DNA of 64,000 nucleotides from assembly GCA_963920765.1 (NCBI GenBank), contig OY987249.1, positions 15,748,817 through 15,812,816 of the forward strand, in the 5' to 3' direction. The notes beneath the pieces are model-generated. The model was not told the DNA's origin. It saw only the letters and a list, made by a program, of their open reading frames with translations, and made no database searches. Below, piece by piece: positions 35,610 through 47,315 of this stretch; within the stretch, counting starts at the first letter, position 1; every line of letters starts with the position of its first letter. The translations under genes and the position numbers were made by a program. The stretch comes from Ulota crispa (Eukaryota; Streptophyta; Bryopsida; Orthotrichales; Orthotrichaceae).

Positions 35610-36460
35610 GATCAATTACTAGTGGATCTGTACACCGGCCGTTTTGGCAAAAGGCTATTTGCTTACAATCTAGCCACCTCCTATCCTTGTGAATACCCCA
35701 TCCCAAAGAACAACCACTGCAGACATAACCGCCATTTAACCTTCTTGGAGCGCAAACATAATCGTCATTTAATCTTCTTGGAGCCGTGCTTTTCCTTCTC
35801 TAGCGGCCATCCCCTATCCCGTGTATACCCCATCTCCACGGACATAATTGCCATTTAATCTTCTTGGAGCGTGTGAGCTTTGCAACTACCCAACTAATAG
35901 ATTATATTCTATTATAAAATACTCATGGGCCCATGTACCCGCCGTTCTAGCGGAGGGCCATCAAGGGAGGAGGTCCTTGCAAAAAAATTAACATCACATG
36001 TTCATGTCTCATCCCATGCCCATGACCCATTCCATCCCATGCCCATGACCCATTCCATCCCATGCCCATGACCCCATTCAATGCTAGCTAGTAAGGTAGA
36101 AAATTTGGTTACAAAGAATTCGGTTATTAATTAGTTTCTTAACCGCTTTACATTCTATTATTTTGACACCCAACTACCCAACTAATAGAACCAAGCCTAT
36201 TATAGAAATACGACTAGTGGACTCGTGCACCCGCTATTCCGGTGGAAGGCTATTGTGCAAGAAAATTTAAGTAGTTTGCCTCCTCCTCCCGCGGCCACCT
36301 CCTATCCCCATGTATACCCCATCCTTGAGGCCGACCATAACCACCATTTAATCTTCTTGGAGCACACACACCCAACTCCCCAACTAATAGACATAACCAA
36401 CCATAACAGCCATTTAATCTCACCCAACTACCCAACTAATAGAAATAAGATTATTATAGA
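35610..36460. repeat. Degenerate repeat cluster, possibly Helitron-derived
   Basis: Three spaced copies of a GC-rich motif (around 35625, 35932 and 36213; consensus like TGTRCACCCGCYRTTC..GG..GAAGGCYAT) are each followed by CCTATCCC-TGTATACCCCATC. Four to five copies of CCATTTAATCTTCTTGGAGC also occur. The motif preceded by TATTATAGAAATA-CT recalls 5' ends of plant Helitrons, but no 3' CTRR hairpin was pinned down, so that is inference. Confidence 0.5.
36010..36078. repeat. Tandem repeat, 23 bp x 3
   Basis: Three adjacent copies of CATCCCATGCCCATGACCC plus ATTC, the last slightly diverged. Confidence 0.9.
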
Positions 36461-38214
36461 AATAAGATAAGATATAATGAAATTTGAACCTAAAAAGTCT
36501 TTGGTAAGCATGGATTGAACAACAGTGGAAAAAAAGTGTGATAATCAAAATCAAATAAAAAAGAAGAACTGTTCTTTGGTGCCTTTGGAAAGAGCCAAGT
36601 AGGTGTCTAGATTTCTAAGGCACTTACATTCTAACTTTTGATATAGTGACAAACTAAAGCACAAACTTGAAACGTAGAGGAAAGTCTTGTTTTCTAAAAT
36701 CCAAAATTTAAAAATCCAAGAATACTAGAGATTTAGCAAGTAAATGATTTGAGCCTATGTTTAGAGAGATACAGCATTAGTGTATGGCCAACAAATTGCA
36801 ATTGCAAATGGACTAGTGTCTTTTGAAACTACCAAATAGAATAAAGGCATAAATTTTCAAAATCAAAAGATTAGAATACATGACATTAAAACTATTGGAA
36901 ATATCAAACACATGCTTGTGAAAAGCTAATCAAAATTGAAAAATGTCAAGTTTTGGTTCGTGAAAATATGAACTTCTCGCCATACATTGATTTGAGCATT
37001 TACCCAAACTCTAAACAAGCCATTAGGCAAATGCCTCATAAATTAGGTTTTAATTAGTTTGGCAGCCAAAGTAAATTATGCGGTAGGCAGCTTAGGCATT
37101 ACACTCCCGGACATTGTTAAAAACCCTTAAAAATTAAATATTACACTGGTTTTTTGATGGTTTACATCCAAATTTTGAACTCAAAATCCAAAATGAAATT
37201 AAGCATAATAAGCATTTGTTTTCAAATGCCTAGATTTAAGAGGCTTGGATGTGGTTCATTGCAATGCAAGGCAAGTAAATTAGTAACAACTATTTTTGAT
37301 TTCATGTATGTGGGTGATTGGATGAGGCTCAAGGGTACCAACGTTTTCGTAGCAAAGGTTTTTTTTTTTTTTTCCATACAATCTAGTGCATGGGGCCAAT
37401 GACTACCCTCCAATTTTGGAGAACTTGTCGCTCATCCATCAGTAGCTCCATGCAGGAGCTTGATTTGCAAACAAAACCCTTGCTTGCAAAGCACCTTCTT
37501 TGGGCCCTTTGATGTAGGATTCTATTTGTTTTATCATTAAGTTAACAAAAATTGTTAAAAGAAATAAAGTAAAGGCACAACTAAAAAAAGGAATGGAATC
37601 ATTCATATGTGCACATTCACTTGTAAACTAAGTAATACTAGTAATTTTCATCCACTTTTTGGCACATTTGCTATTTTTTTAATTAAAACTTGATAGTCAC
37701 ATTTTTATTTATCTATTGTATGATAGTCTCATCCACTTTTCCACCAAACTTTATGAGAATAAAAGTTGTTAGTGTCAAATGAGGTAAGATTTTGGCAAAC
37801 CTTTGCCCAATAAGTAATTTAGGACAATTACAAAATGCAAATTTTGACCTTTAAGACAAAAAGTTAATAATTTGGCGTCAAAGATTCACAACACATTGAG
37901 TTGAGTTAGTTAATACAAAGTGAAGACTCTAGGGCAATATGTATTGGCGTGTGATGGCTAAATCAAGTCATTTAGAGTCATAAACACCATTGGTGCAAGT
38001 GCAGTTAGCTTTACAAGTATGGATAAGTTTAGAAGGATATTACACTAGAATTCTCACATTGCTACTAAAATTTGTGAATGCAGCACTAAAAGCTGAGTTT
38101 TTAGCACATATTCTACTAGTTTTGTAGTCGCTTGAGCTAATGCCAAAACACACATTTTATATCATTGCGTGCCCTTTCCAACAACCCTGGCATCCTAACT
38201 CCACTTTGCATTCC
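36461..38214. other. AT-rich intergenic stretch
   Basis: Short frames near 37154-37413 on both strands are not convincing. No gene. Confidence 0.45.
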
Positions 38215-38325
38215 AAACACCATATTCATTAAATTGGGAATTTTGTAACATTTTGGGATTAAGTTGACCAACTTTAGGGTACAACTTGAAATTTTGGTTT
38301 TCCCAATTTAATGAATATGGTGTTT
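38215..38325. mobile_element. 111-bp hairpin MITE with AAACACCATATTCATTAAAT ends
   Basis: The outer 26 bp are perfect inverted copies. It is a minimal member of the group including 19862-20118 and 26158-26422. Confidence 0.85.
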
Positions 38326-41300
38326 CCAACAAGGAATGGAAGCTACAATAGTATTCATTCCTCTTTTTAACCCTTTTTGTTTGAGCAATTGAATGTTCTA
38401 TCTATTAAATGGCTTTGGAATCTTTAATGGTATTGCCCTAGAGTCTACTTGTCCTACTTTTTTTTGCACAATTTGTGCCACTTCATCATGCCTACAATCC
38501 TATCCAAGCATAATATTATGTAACTACAATTTCATAGGAGTACACCATGCTTAACAACCTCCATCATTTCTTTTGCTCTCTAAAGATGAAAAGCGCCACA
38601 ACTGTTTCAATTGGCTAGTTCATTTGAGGTTTATTTGTAATGCCTTTGGAACCTTTCTAATTGCTAGATACATTCTAGATTTTAAAACCTCTTGCTTATC
38701 TCCATAAGTTTTCAAAACATGTTGTTCTTTCTACCTACGATGAAGAATTGATTATGTGCAAAGGAATCAAGTGCGGAGTGCATATCTGATTGTGTAGATT
38801 AATATTGACTTGTATACCCTCAAATGCGGCTTGCAAATTGTATAGGTTTAGCAAACGTTATCCAATTTCTTTAAATAGCTACATAATATTGTGAACACTA
38901 ATGTGCTAAATTTTAATTTTCTAGCAAATTTAGCAATGGCTTTACCTAGTAGAACTAATTATGAAATCACACTTGCAATCATTGCTCTCAAGTCAAAATG
39001 CCCACCTAGCAGCACCAACCAAGTTGTGCCGTGTTCTTTGACACACATTCTTTCTCCAGCCTTCATTTCACAATCAATCCTCTCTTGCACAATTTTGAAA
39101 TTTCCTCTCAAAAAATTTGCTTTTAAATACCTCCACTCCATTTAAGATTTTGTGAGTCACTATCACAATTGACCTACTATATATGCTGCATCACAAGTGC
39201 AGCATCAAGTACTTTTAGGTGCACCTTAAACCTTGGGGGGCAAGGGGGGTGCAGTGACAAGTAGTAGTAGAAAACTATGTGCAAAAAAATGATAGGTACC
39301 TAAGAAGCATTTGAGATAATAATTTTTTTGATTTTATACTATAGGATACAAAAATACCATGAGATGTTTTCAAACTACGATATGGTATAGAAAAATAGGT
39401 TCAATTAGAAAAAAATTAGACCTAGGATACCCCCTTTTTATTCATTTTTTTGCCTAAAGTATTAAATGTTGCTACCTTGTGAATGGCATATTCAAAGTGT
39501 TCAATAATTTTATAGACTTTACGGCTAAATTTCTACAATAAACATTAGCTGGCATTAGGTGACTGTCATTTAATTTTGGAAATTGGTGGTTCTTACTCCA
39601 AGCCCTTTGTTTGTTGTTCTAGATGTTTAGGGTTTAGGGTCCAATTTGGGGTTTGGGAATTGCTCAATCTATCTTTTCCATTGTGTCTGTTTTTTGGTTG
39701 CTATTCAAAAAATATTTCTCACATCTTACTTTGTATACTGTGAAGAAATGTACATTGAATCAAACAATGTAGGTTAGAGTAAAGTAAATATCAAAAAGCG
39801 ATCTGTATATCATTCATATTAATCATACAAAAAGGATCAAAACCTAAAGTTCAATTTACAACATTCAATATTATGATAGTAAATGAGAGTCATTGACAAT
39901 TTTTATGGAAGATACAATAGTAGTATTGAGTACACTTTTTTGCTAAATTATAGTTGAAACTTGAAGTAGTCAATGGTGGGGAAAAAAAAAGTTTGAAAGA
40001 ATATTTATGTTTGATAAAAAATGTAATAGAATTTTTTGTTTTATCTAATTTACTATATCATTTATTCATATCAATTTAGAATTATAAGTAATGCAAGCCC
40101 CTTCTTCAATAATCCAAAGTAGGAAATTACATAATGATAGCGTGTTTAAAATATTTAAAAAAAAAACCAATACCCCCCTAAAAATTACTTGGTGTTTGCA
40201 CCTATCCCCTTACTTTTTTACACACTGACCCCCCCAAGGCTTAAACCTTAGTGCATCCTTTGTAAATCTCTAGAATTTGAGTGTTTTGATGTCTAAGTTT
40301 GAATAGCACCATTTGGTTCTAGACAAGAAATTGTGAGCTTCTTTCATTGCTTTTTGATGGAGGTTTCCTTTCCATGTGTGATGTAAACTAACTTTGTTGT
40401 GCTTCTTTATTTACTTTTTTTTTCCTTTTAGTTCATTGTTTGGCATGTGATACTTTTGGACCTTTGCATTGGAGATTTTAAGTTCTATAGGTGTGTGAAT
40501 TTTTTTTCTAGTCTATTGCATGTGTCTACATTATTTGTGCTAAATGAAGATTTCTATTCCTATAATTTTGATAAAATGTGATGTAGTGTGCTAAAAATTT
40601 TGATCAACCAAATACCAATAGTAAGGCAAATTGCATGACCAAACAATAAGGTCAATGGAAAGTCACATTGAAACTCTATACCAAGCTTTTGAGCAAGTGT
40701 TTTTTAATACCTTGTTCCAAAAGCTTTGGGATTTTTGCCAAACCTAGTTTGGCATGAACATGAAAAAGAATGCTTCACAAAGATGTGATTGCCATTTCAC
40801 TTCTAGTAACTATGTGTTATTGAGATCTCAAAAATGATGTGAAGAATTCTCCAATTATGTTTGCCATGTAGATATGAATTTCTTTGTTAGTACTTCTAAG
40901 GCTTTGGAGGAGTTTTTGTATTTGTGAATTGTAAAGAGATTACTACTTTTAAGCAAGAGCTTATTTCCAAATAAATATATAAGGAAATTTTTTTAATTGT
41001 AATGTTTTGAAGCTAGTTTGTAGCTCAATAATTTGATGTACAAAATGGAGTGCATATAATTGCAAATAAAAAATTTAGGTTTGGTTTTATATTTCAAGTA
41101 ACATAATTTTATCAATAATGCAAATTCCAAGAGTGACAAACTTATTTTTCAAAATGCACAAGGCCCACAATATAGGATTATAGGTTGCATGCAACTTTCT
41201 AAGGTTTCTAGTGTTGAAAGACCCAAATAAATCAACAATCTTAATGGATGAATTGGAGGAAACTTTGAAGATCATACCAATAAAAATATATGATAATACA

Positions 41301-41797
41301 CATGTTTTCCACTTGTTCAAAAAACAACCACTTCTAGATGAGAATGATAAACACAATTCATAATTTTAAATTGCATTGCAAGGTTTTTCTCTTGATTCTT
41401 GAATTTTTAAAACATGGACATCATAAACTTAGTGATGATTACAAATGAAATTATTCATAAGAATAACTATGATTCTTTTACATAATCAAGCTAAGTGCAT
41501 GATCCATGGAACTTCAATTTCTCTACTTGATAGTTGCACTGAAGTTATACATCTTCCAAAAGTCCTTGTAAAAAACTTTGCATGGAAGTCTTCAAACTTC
41601 AAACCTAAAAAATAATCCACTATTGGCTTGAAATGCAATGCTTGATTTATACATTTTGAATCATTTTTGGCAATCATGTATGTTGCAGAACAACTTTTAA
41701 ACACATTATTTAAAGAAATACTACAACTCTCGCAAAAAGCAAGACTCCATGTGCGATTTTCAAAACCTCATTCATATAATCACAAAACTTATGTCCT
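38326..41797. other. Long AT-rich intergenic stretch
   Basis: No coding sequence, RNA gene or defined repeat could be supported over this 3.5 kb; the frames at 38891-39145 and 41087-41704 are AT-driven. Confidence 0.45.
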
Positions 41798-42449
41798 TTA
41801 ACCCTAAATGCCCAAGCAACTACATTTGGGTCGCAACAAAACCTTGAAGATGAATAAAACCTTATCAAATCACTTTTTTCAGTATTTTTTCCCAATATTA
41901 GTTGGTTTTGAAGTCTAATTTCAACACCAAAAATCTGATTTTGAAAATGAAAATTGATGATTTTTCTACTCAAGAATTTGTACAAGGGTATACACTGCAA
42001 TCTTGAGTTTTCTAGTGTTGGAAGATCTTGAAAATGAGCCTCAAATACATTAGAGCTTGGAGAAAAAACCACATTAGAAATCCATTTAAAAAAAAATACA
42101 AGAGTAGATTTTGGAAGCCATAAATTGATTAAAGTTAAGCATGTAATGACCTTTAACGTTGTATTTTTTTGGTAACCAACTTTTTAGATTTGACATGTGA
42201 AATGAGGATTAGGAAACTATAAGTCACTTTTGCAATTTTAACACCCACATGTTCAAACATTATAATCTTTCAAATTATAAGTGATATTGTTGTGTTTTAT
42301 TTTCCCATGTAATCTCTAACATGTTTAGTTTAAATTTATACACTCATAATTGAAAAAAAAAATTTGAAATTTTTGAAAAGGTTGGTTGATTGTTCTATTT
42401 TATGGAAATTCCAAGAAGCTCACATAGGGCTTGGGCATTTAGGGGTTAA
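41798..42449 (-). mobile_element. Copy of the 650-bp TTAA element family
   Basis: TTAACCCTAAATGCCCAAGC on the left, GGGCATTTAGGGGTTAA on the right. It matches 502-1157 in reverse along its full length. It lies 145 bp downstream of the ankyrin pseudogene. Confidence 0.8.
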
Positions 42450-42594
42450 GGTGACCATATCCCACACATTGTGCCTTGCAACATCCATTTTGCTCAATTT
42501 CATACTACATTTTGCCCAAACTTTTGCATAGTATTTAATGTGCACCTACAGTTGCTAACCAAAAAGACATTCCTCTACAAACCAATTTCACACT

Positions 42595-45339
42595 TCAAAA
42601 GTACATGTGTCTTGCAAATATTCTCCTAAATCTATCATTCCTATGAAACAACATCCGCAGCATCCGAATGATGTAAATCACCAATACAACTACGCAAAAC
42701 ATTCCTCCAAATGACACACTACCTACAACAATACCTCTCTCATGCCACTTTGGTGACACCACTGCCACGCTTGCAGATGAAAAACTTATGAGTAAACATA
42801 TGATGGATACAAGCAACATCATAGCTGCACCCTTCAAACACCTTTGGCTTCTCAAAAGTTTGTCATAAAGAGACGCTTTTGGCATTGGAATTGTAGGCAA
42901 TACTAACATAAAGATACTAGCAATGGAAAAGTGGAAGGACAAGAAATTGCACACCAAATACACCCACAATGAACTTTGGCTAGTATGAACAAAACCATCT
43001 ACGTCTCCATACCCAAGAGGCAGTTGGAATGGCCCCATGAAAGATGCAGTTGCTACCAATGCGGCAACTACCAAGGTTGCATTGGCAGCATAGCTCACAC
43101 TTGTTTTCAAAGCCACCACCTCGCTAATCACCTTGTCATACCACCACTTTCTTGCCCACATTGGCCACAACCCCCGGACTTGGAAGCTCTTTCGTACAAA
43201 AATGTGGGGTCCAAATGTCAATATTGGCTTGAAGGACAAGGTTGATACAACTAATTACATTTGATGAATACATCTTTGGACTCATATCTTCATTACAAAT
43301 AAACTTAGAAACATCATTCTTCACAATTTTGTACACTTGCGAATTGGGTAATACGTGGCACAAAAGAGTGTTATGGAGTCATTCAAATTCTCCTTAATTT
43401 GTTGCTTGTCCAAAAGGAGATGCAAAGCAGTTCCATAAAAGAAATGTTGAACCATAGGGTCATATATGGGGAACTTGAGGATACTTCGAATTGCTTCAAC
43501 TTGACCATATATTGCAGCACAATGTATAGCAGGAAGAGAAAAATGACCTTCATTTCCTAGTCCAAGATCTTTTATAGAATTGTACTTTGTGTGGTGCTGC
43601 ATGCAAAAAAAGAAATCAATGATAGTAAGATAAGCAATCACTATTTGCAAAAGCTTCATTGCAACAAATGCACTCATCATTTGTAGTTTTCTCTTTGAAA
43701 CATACTAGCCCATAATTGTGAAGCTATTCTACATTGCCATATAAACAAGTACCACTAAATTGTTGTTAATCCACAACCAATCCACAAATACACAATTGAC
43801 TAAACCACAATTGAACAAAACTCAATCTCTTTGTGAGGTATTGCCAAGGAAACATGACTAGGATAGAAATCTTTACTCACCTCCAACAAGTGCTCTATAA
43901 TTCCCGCTCTTCCAAGCAGCGCAGCAAGTTGTATTGAAGTAATAGGATTATCACAATACTTTGTTTTCCAATGTCTCTGTTCATCAATAGAAGCAATTAT
44001 GCCTACGCTTCCATCGGAAGGCAAAAATGTGCAAATAAATATTCTTGCATTCACTAGTATAGCAAAATCAAGTGTTGTCAATCTATATCGATTCAAGTCA
44101 AATACATGTGGAAAGCACCATCTTTTCAAGATATTTAATTTCTGATCTTGCAGTGACGACAAGCGTTTCTTCAAGGCTAAAACTCCAACATCAGCTTGTA
44201 CTAATTTGAATTTAACAATACACCAACGAGGGTCTTGATCATGAATGGCCATAAGATGAAAAATTGAGCGACCTGCACCATCTCTAGAATTCAAACACTC
44301 TACCTGGATCGACTGAGAAATATTGTGCAATGGATTCCAATAAATACATAAAAACCTGAACTCCCTTGACTCAAAAGTGGTATGAAAAAAAGTCCTTCCC
44401 CGCGGATCTAGTATGTTGAACAATGTCATCAACCTGGGCTGGCACTCTCCATCCTCACCATCACCATTGCACGCCTCAAATATCCTCTTCATGACGTCTT
44501 CTCGGAAGGCGTTAAACCCATCCTCTTTGTCATAGCTTGTACCAATGCTATAAAGAAAATGAAGAAACACGTGTGCAAGTGGAACAAACTCAAAGTCCAC
44601 ATCCTCTACAACTGTTTCCTTCACCATGTCCATCCACTGTTTGTGCTCACCACCAGGATCTCCAAGTACTCTTTCAATGACAAAAATCACTTTGCTCTTC
44701 ACCTCACTACTGCTAAAATATAGCATGCTCAAATCATCATCTCTCACCTCTAGCACTGGGAAGTCATCATCGCTATCACTAGTACTCTTCATTTATACTT
44801 CCTCTTCAAATCCCATTTTCACCATACACCTAGAACGGATAGCTTTTGCATTCCTAAACTCCCAAAGCTCATCAAGGTTGTCTGATGAAATATCCTTTGC
44901 CGATTGTTCACTCAAGCGCTTGCACATTTTGATGGCCCATTCCAACAACACTACCATCTTTGGACTCCCGCTCACCACCGCCATGTTCACAGCTGTACTC
45001 TCGTATGAACATGTCTTTTGTAGCAACTGCTCCCTCGTCAGAGCAAGAAGAGGGGTGTCTGCACCATGCCGGCTGTACTTGCAGAGACTGCGATCATCAA
45101 ACACATCCACCAAGATGAACCTCACCAATGCTACACATCCATGTTGCACGCCTTTGTGCAGGACAGTCATGTCCTCGCACCCCAGCTCATGGATGAGGGT
45201 ACAATCTTCCTTTAGAAGCTCAAGCAGTTGTATGCATACCAAATCGCTTCAGATTTGCATACCACTTTGAGTCAAGAGTTGCTTGAAAGAAGCCATCTTG
45301 TCTGGGAACGTCTTCAAGTGCCACAACATGTAGGCTCAT
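42595..45339 (-). pseudogene. Ankyrin-repeat / PGG-domain membrane protein, decayed
   Basis: A minus-strand gene of the plant ankyrin-PGG type in broken frames. A possible ATG at 45339 opens a 39-codon frame ending at 45220. Ankyrin coding resumes in another frame (LHKGVQHGCVALVRFILVDV) to an in-frame TAA at 44795-44793, and the same frame continues through 44792-43880. A good donor (CTGGAG|GTGAGT, 43881) and acceptor (CATGCAG, about 43595) lead to an exon with LPAIHCAAIYGQVEAIRSIL, another ankyrin unit. Two frame changes follow near 43363 and 43140. The last block (42595-43239) holds three to four hydrophobic segments (NATLVVAALVATASF and others), the PGG-like membrane domain. Relatives (ACD6/ITN1 type) sit in membranes and act in defence or salt responses. 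One stop and about three frame breaks make it non-functional, unless they are sequencing errors. A piggyBac end lies 172 bp upstream of the ATG. Confidence 0.7.
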
Positions 45340-46309
45340 CTTCACCAATTGAACAAAGAAAAACTCTCTTCAATATACACCAAATCTCGTGTACAGCGAG
45401 ATGCTCAATAAGCTTCTATTCCAAACAAGGAAACAATATACAAAAAGCCCCAAAAAGTGCAAGCAGCACATATTCCTTTGATCTTGCACTTTCTAGAATT
45501 TCCAGCAACATTAACCTTTTAGAGACCACACACATTTTCTCAAAATAGACCAAAAACAAGGGTGGTAAACTTAGATGTGTGTTTCATTGAAATATGGACT
45601 CACTTTCAACTATCTAACCGTATGAAATGGGAGAACACTTTATTCATTGTAAAGTGTCAAGATTTCACCTAGATCTACCGTTGGAGGTGAAATATTATAA
45701 TGATTGAGTAAGCCGTATGTGGAAATTTTTTAGTTTTTCATGCTTCTATGGTTTTGGATATTAAGGCTTCATGTAAGCTTTGCTTGAGAAGAGCCTTATA
45801 TTTTTAAAAAGCTAGCTTCCACACCTTTCCAATGAAAGTAGTTTCACACAAAACGGATAAAATTAGCAATAAAAAAGTGTAGCTAAGTGGACAAAAAGGG
45901 TCAAAAATCCCACTTTCTTTGCTGCCTAAAAATCACTTAATTTTTTTTTTCATAAATTTCATGAAAAATCTGATTGGTGAGAACAATCAAAAATTAGACC
46001 TTAATGTAAGGCAACAATTTTTAAAGATGAAATGACAACACCATTTTCATAGATCTTCAATTATACTGTTTGTGTATAGAGAAACAACATGGCAGTTTTC
46101 TTTACACAGGTAAAGAATTCTGACAGATTCTGCAAGATTCTGCAATGGACGTGTGGCATTCTTTCTCCATGTTCGCGTATTTCTTTCGAATGTACCCTGC
46201 AGGAGATTAACCTGCGCTTAGGGAACTCCTTTGCTTAGGGAATTCCTATGTTCGCTACATGGTAGAACGTCTTCAGCTGAAGAGTTGACAGTTGTGGTAA
46301 GGTGGACAG

Positions 46310-46564
46310 ACACGATATTTGCTAATTTAAGAAAAACAATTTCCCAAAACGTATTCTGGGATACCAAATTTTGAGTTTCTGAGATTATTTTGATTATTTG
46401 AAGTGATTTTTTTAATAAATCCTTCAAGATGTTTCATTATTGATGTAAGATGTTGAAGAAATGAACATAAATTTCACTCTAAATCACCTAAAAACACTTA
46501 AAAATGAAAAAATCAGAATTCCAAAAATTAGGGTTTGTTTTCACAATTAATGAATATTGCAACC
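46310..46564. mobile_element. Foldback MITE nested in the piggyBac element
   Basis: Ends resemble ATATTTGCTAATTTAAGAAAAA and its inverse. The interior (ATTTCACTCTAAATCACC and others) is the reverse of 19862-20118. Confidence 0.55.
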
Positions 46565-47315
46565 CTTTCACATAAACATTTCCATTGGTTGTTGAAGAAT
46601 GGTTATGAAGTGGTCATTGAATGGACCATTTCAAGTCATAAAAGAAAAGGTGCATTCTATTGCAAGAGTCAATCAGATTCCTTGGTTTCATTGCATCTCT
46701 TCATAAGTTGCAAGCGGACAGTTTATGGGAGACCTAGAATGACAAATAGGTGTCTACTACAAAAAACTCTGAAAATTCATCAACAATTCAATAATTCAAT
46801 AATGCTTCAAAAAATATGAAAAAAATTATGTTACATTTGACATCCATTTTTTGTTTACTAAAAACTAGACAAAAAATCTCCATGTCTTGAAAAGCCCATG
46901 AAAATCCGGACCTGCTCTTACAGTGATGGTTTAGAGCACCCTACCTTAATCATAAGACTACAAGGTACGATATACTTTATAGATTGCAATACTTACAACA
47001 CAAAGAATCACTTCTCAAAAGACAAAATCATTGAGAACTTACATAAAACCTTACTTCGATACAAACATTGCAAGAGTTCCTCTATATCTTTGCAGCTTCA
47101 AATTTCATCAATTAGTCAAAACATACGTGTGCGCCACTAAGGCCACCTGTGTGGAACAAGGATTTCAAGCAAGTGTGAGTCTTCAGACACGGAAAAAGGG
47201 GAGTAAAGAAAACACAAAAGCAATATTATAAAACCCTTTGTAGGTGTGTTACAAGGCTCATCTACTATTGTAGTTGCCATAAAAATGATATTTTGCCAGC
47301 AGTTGGGACAAAATC

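Noticed and set aside
44626..45270. 214-codon plus-strand frame
   Set aside because: Antisense shadow of the ankyrin coding region; Ser/Leu/Cys-rich composition typical of a reverse frame.
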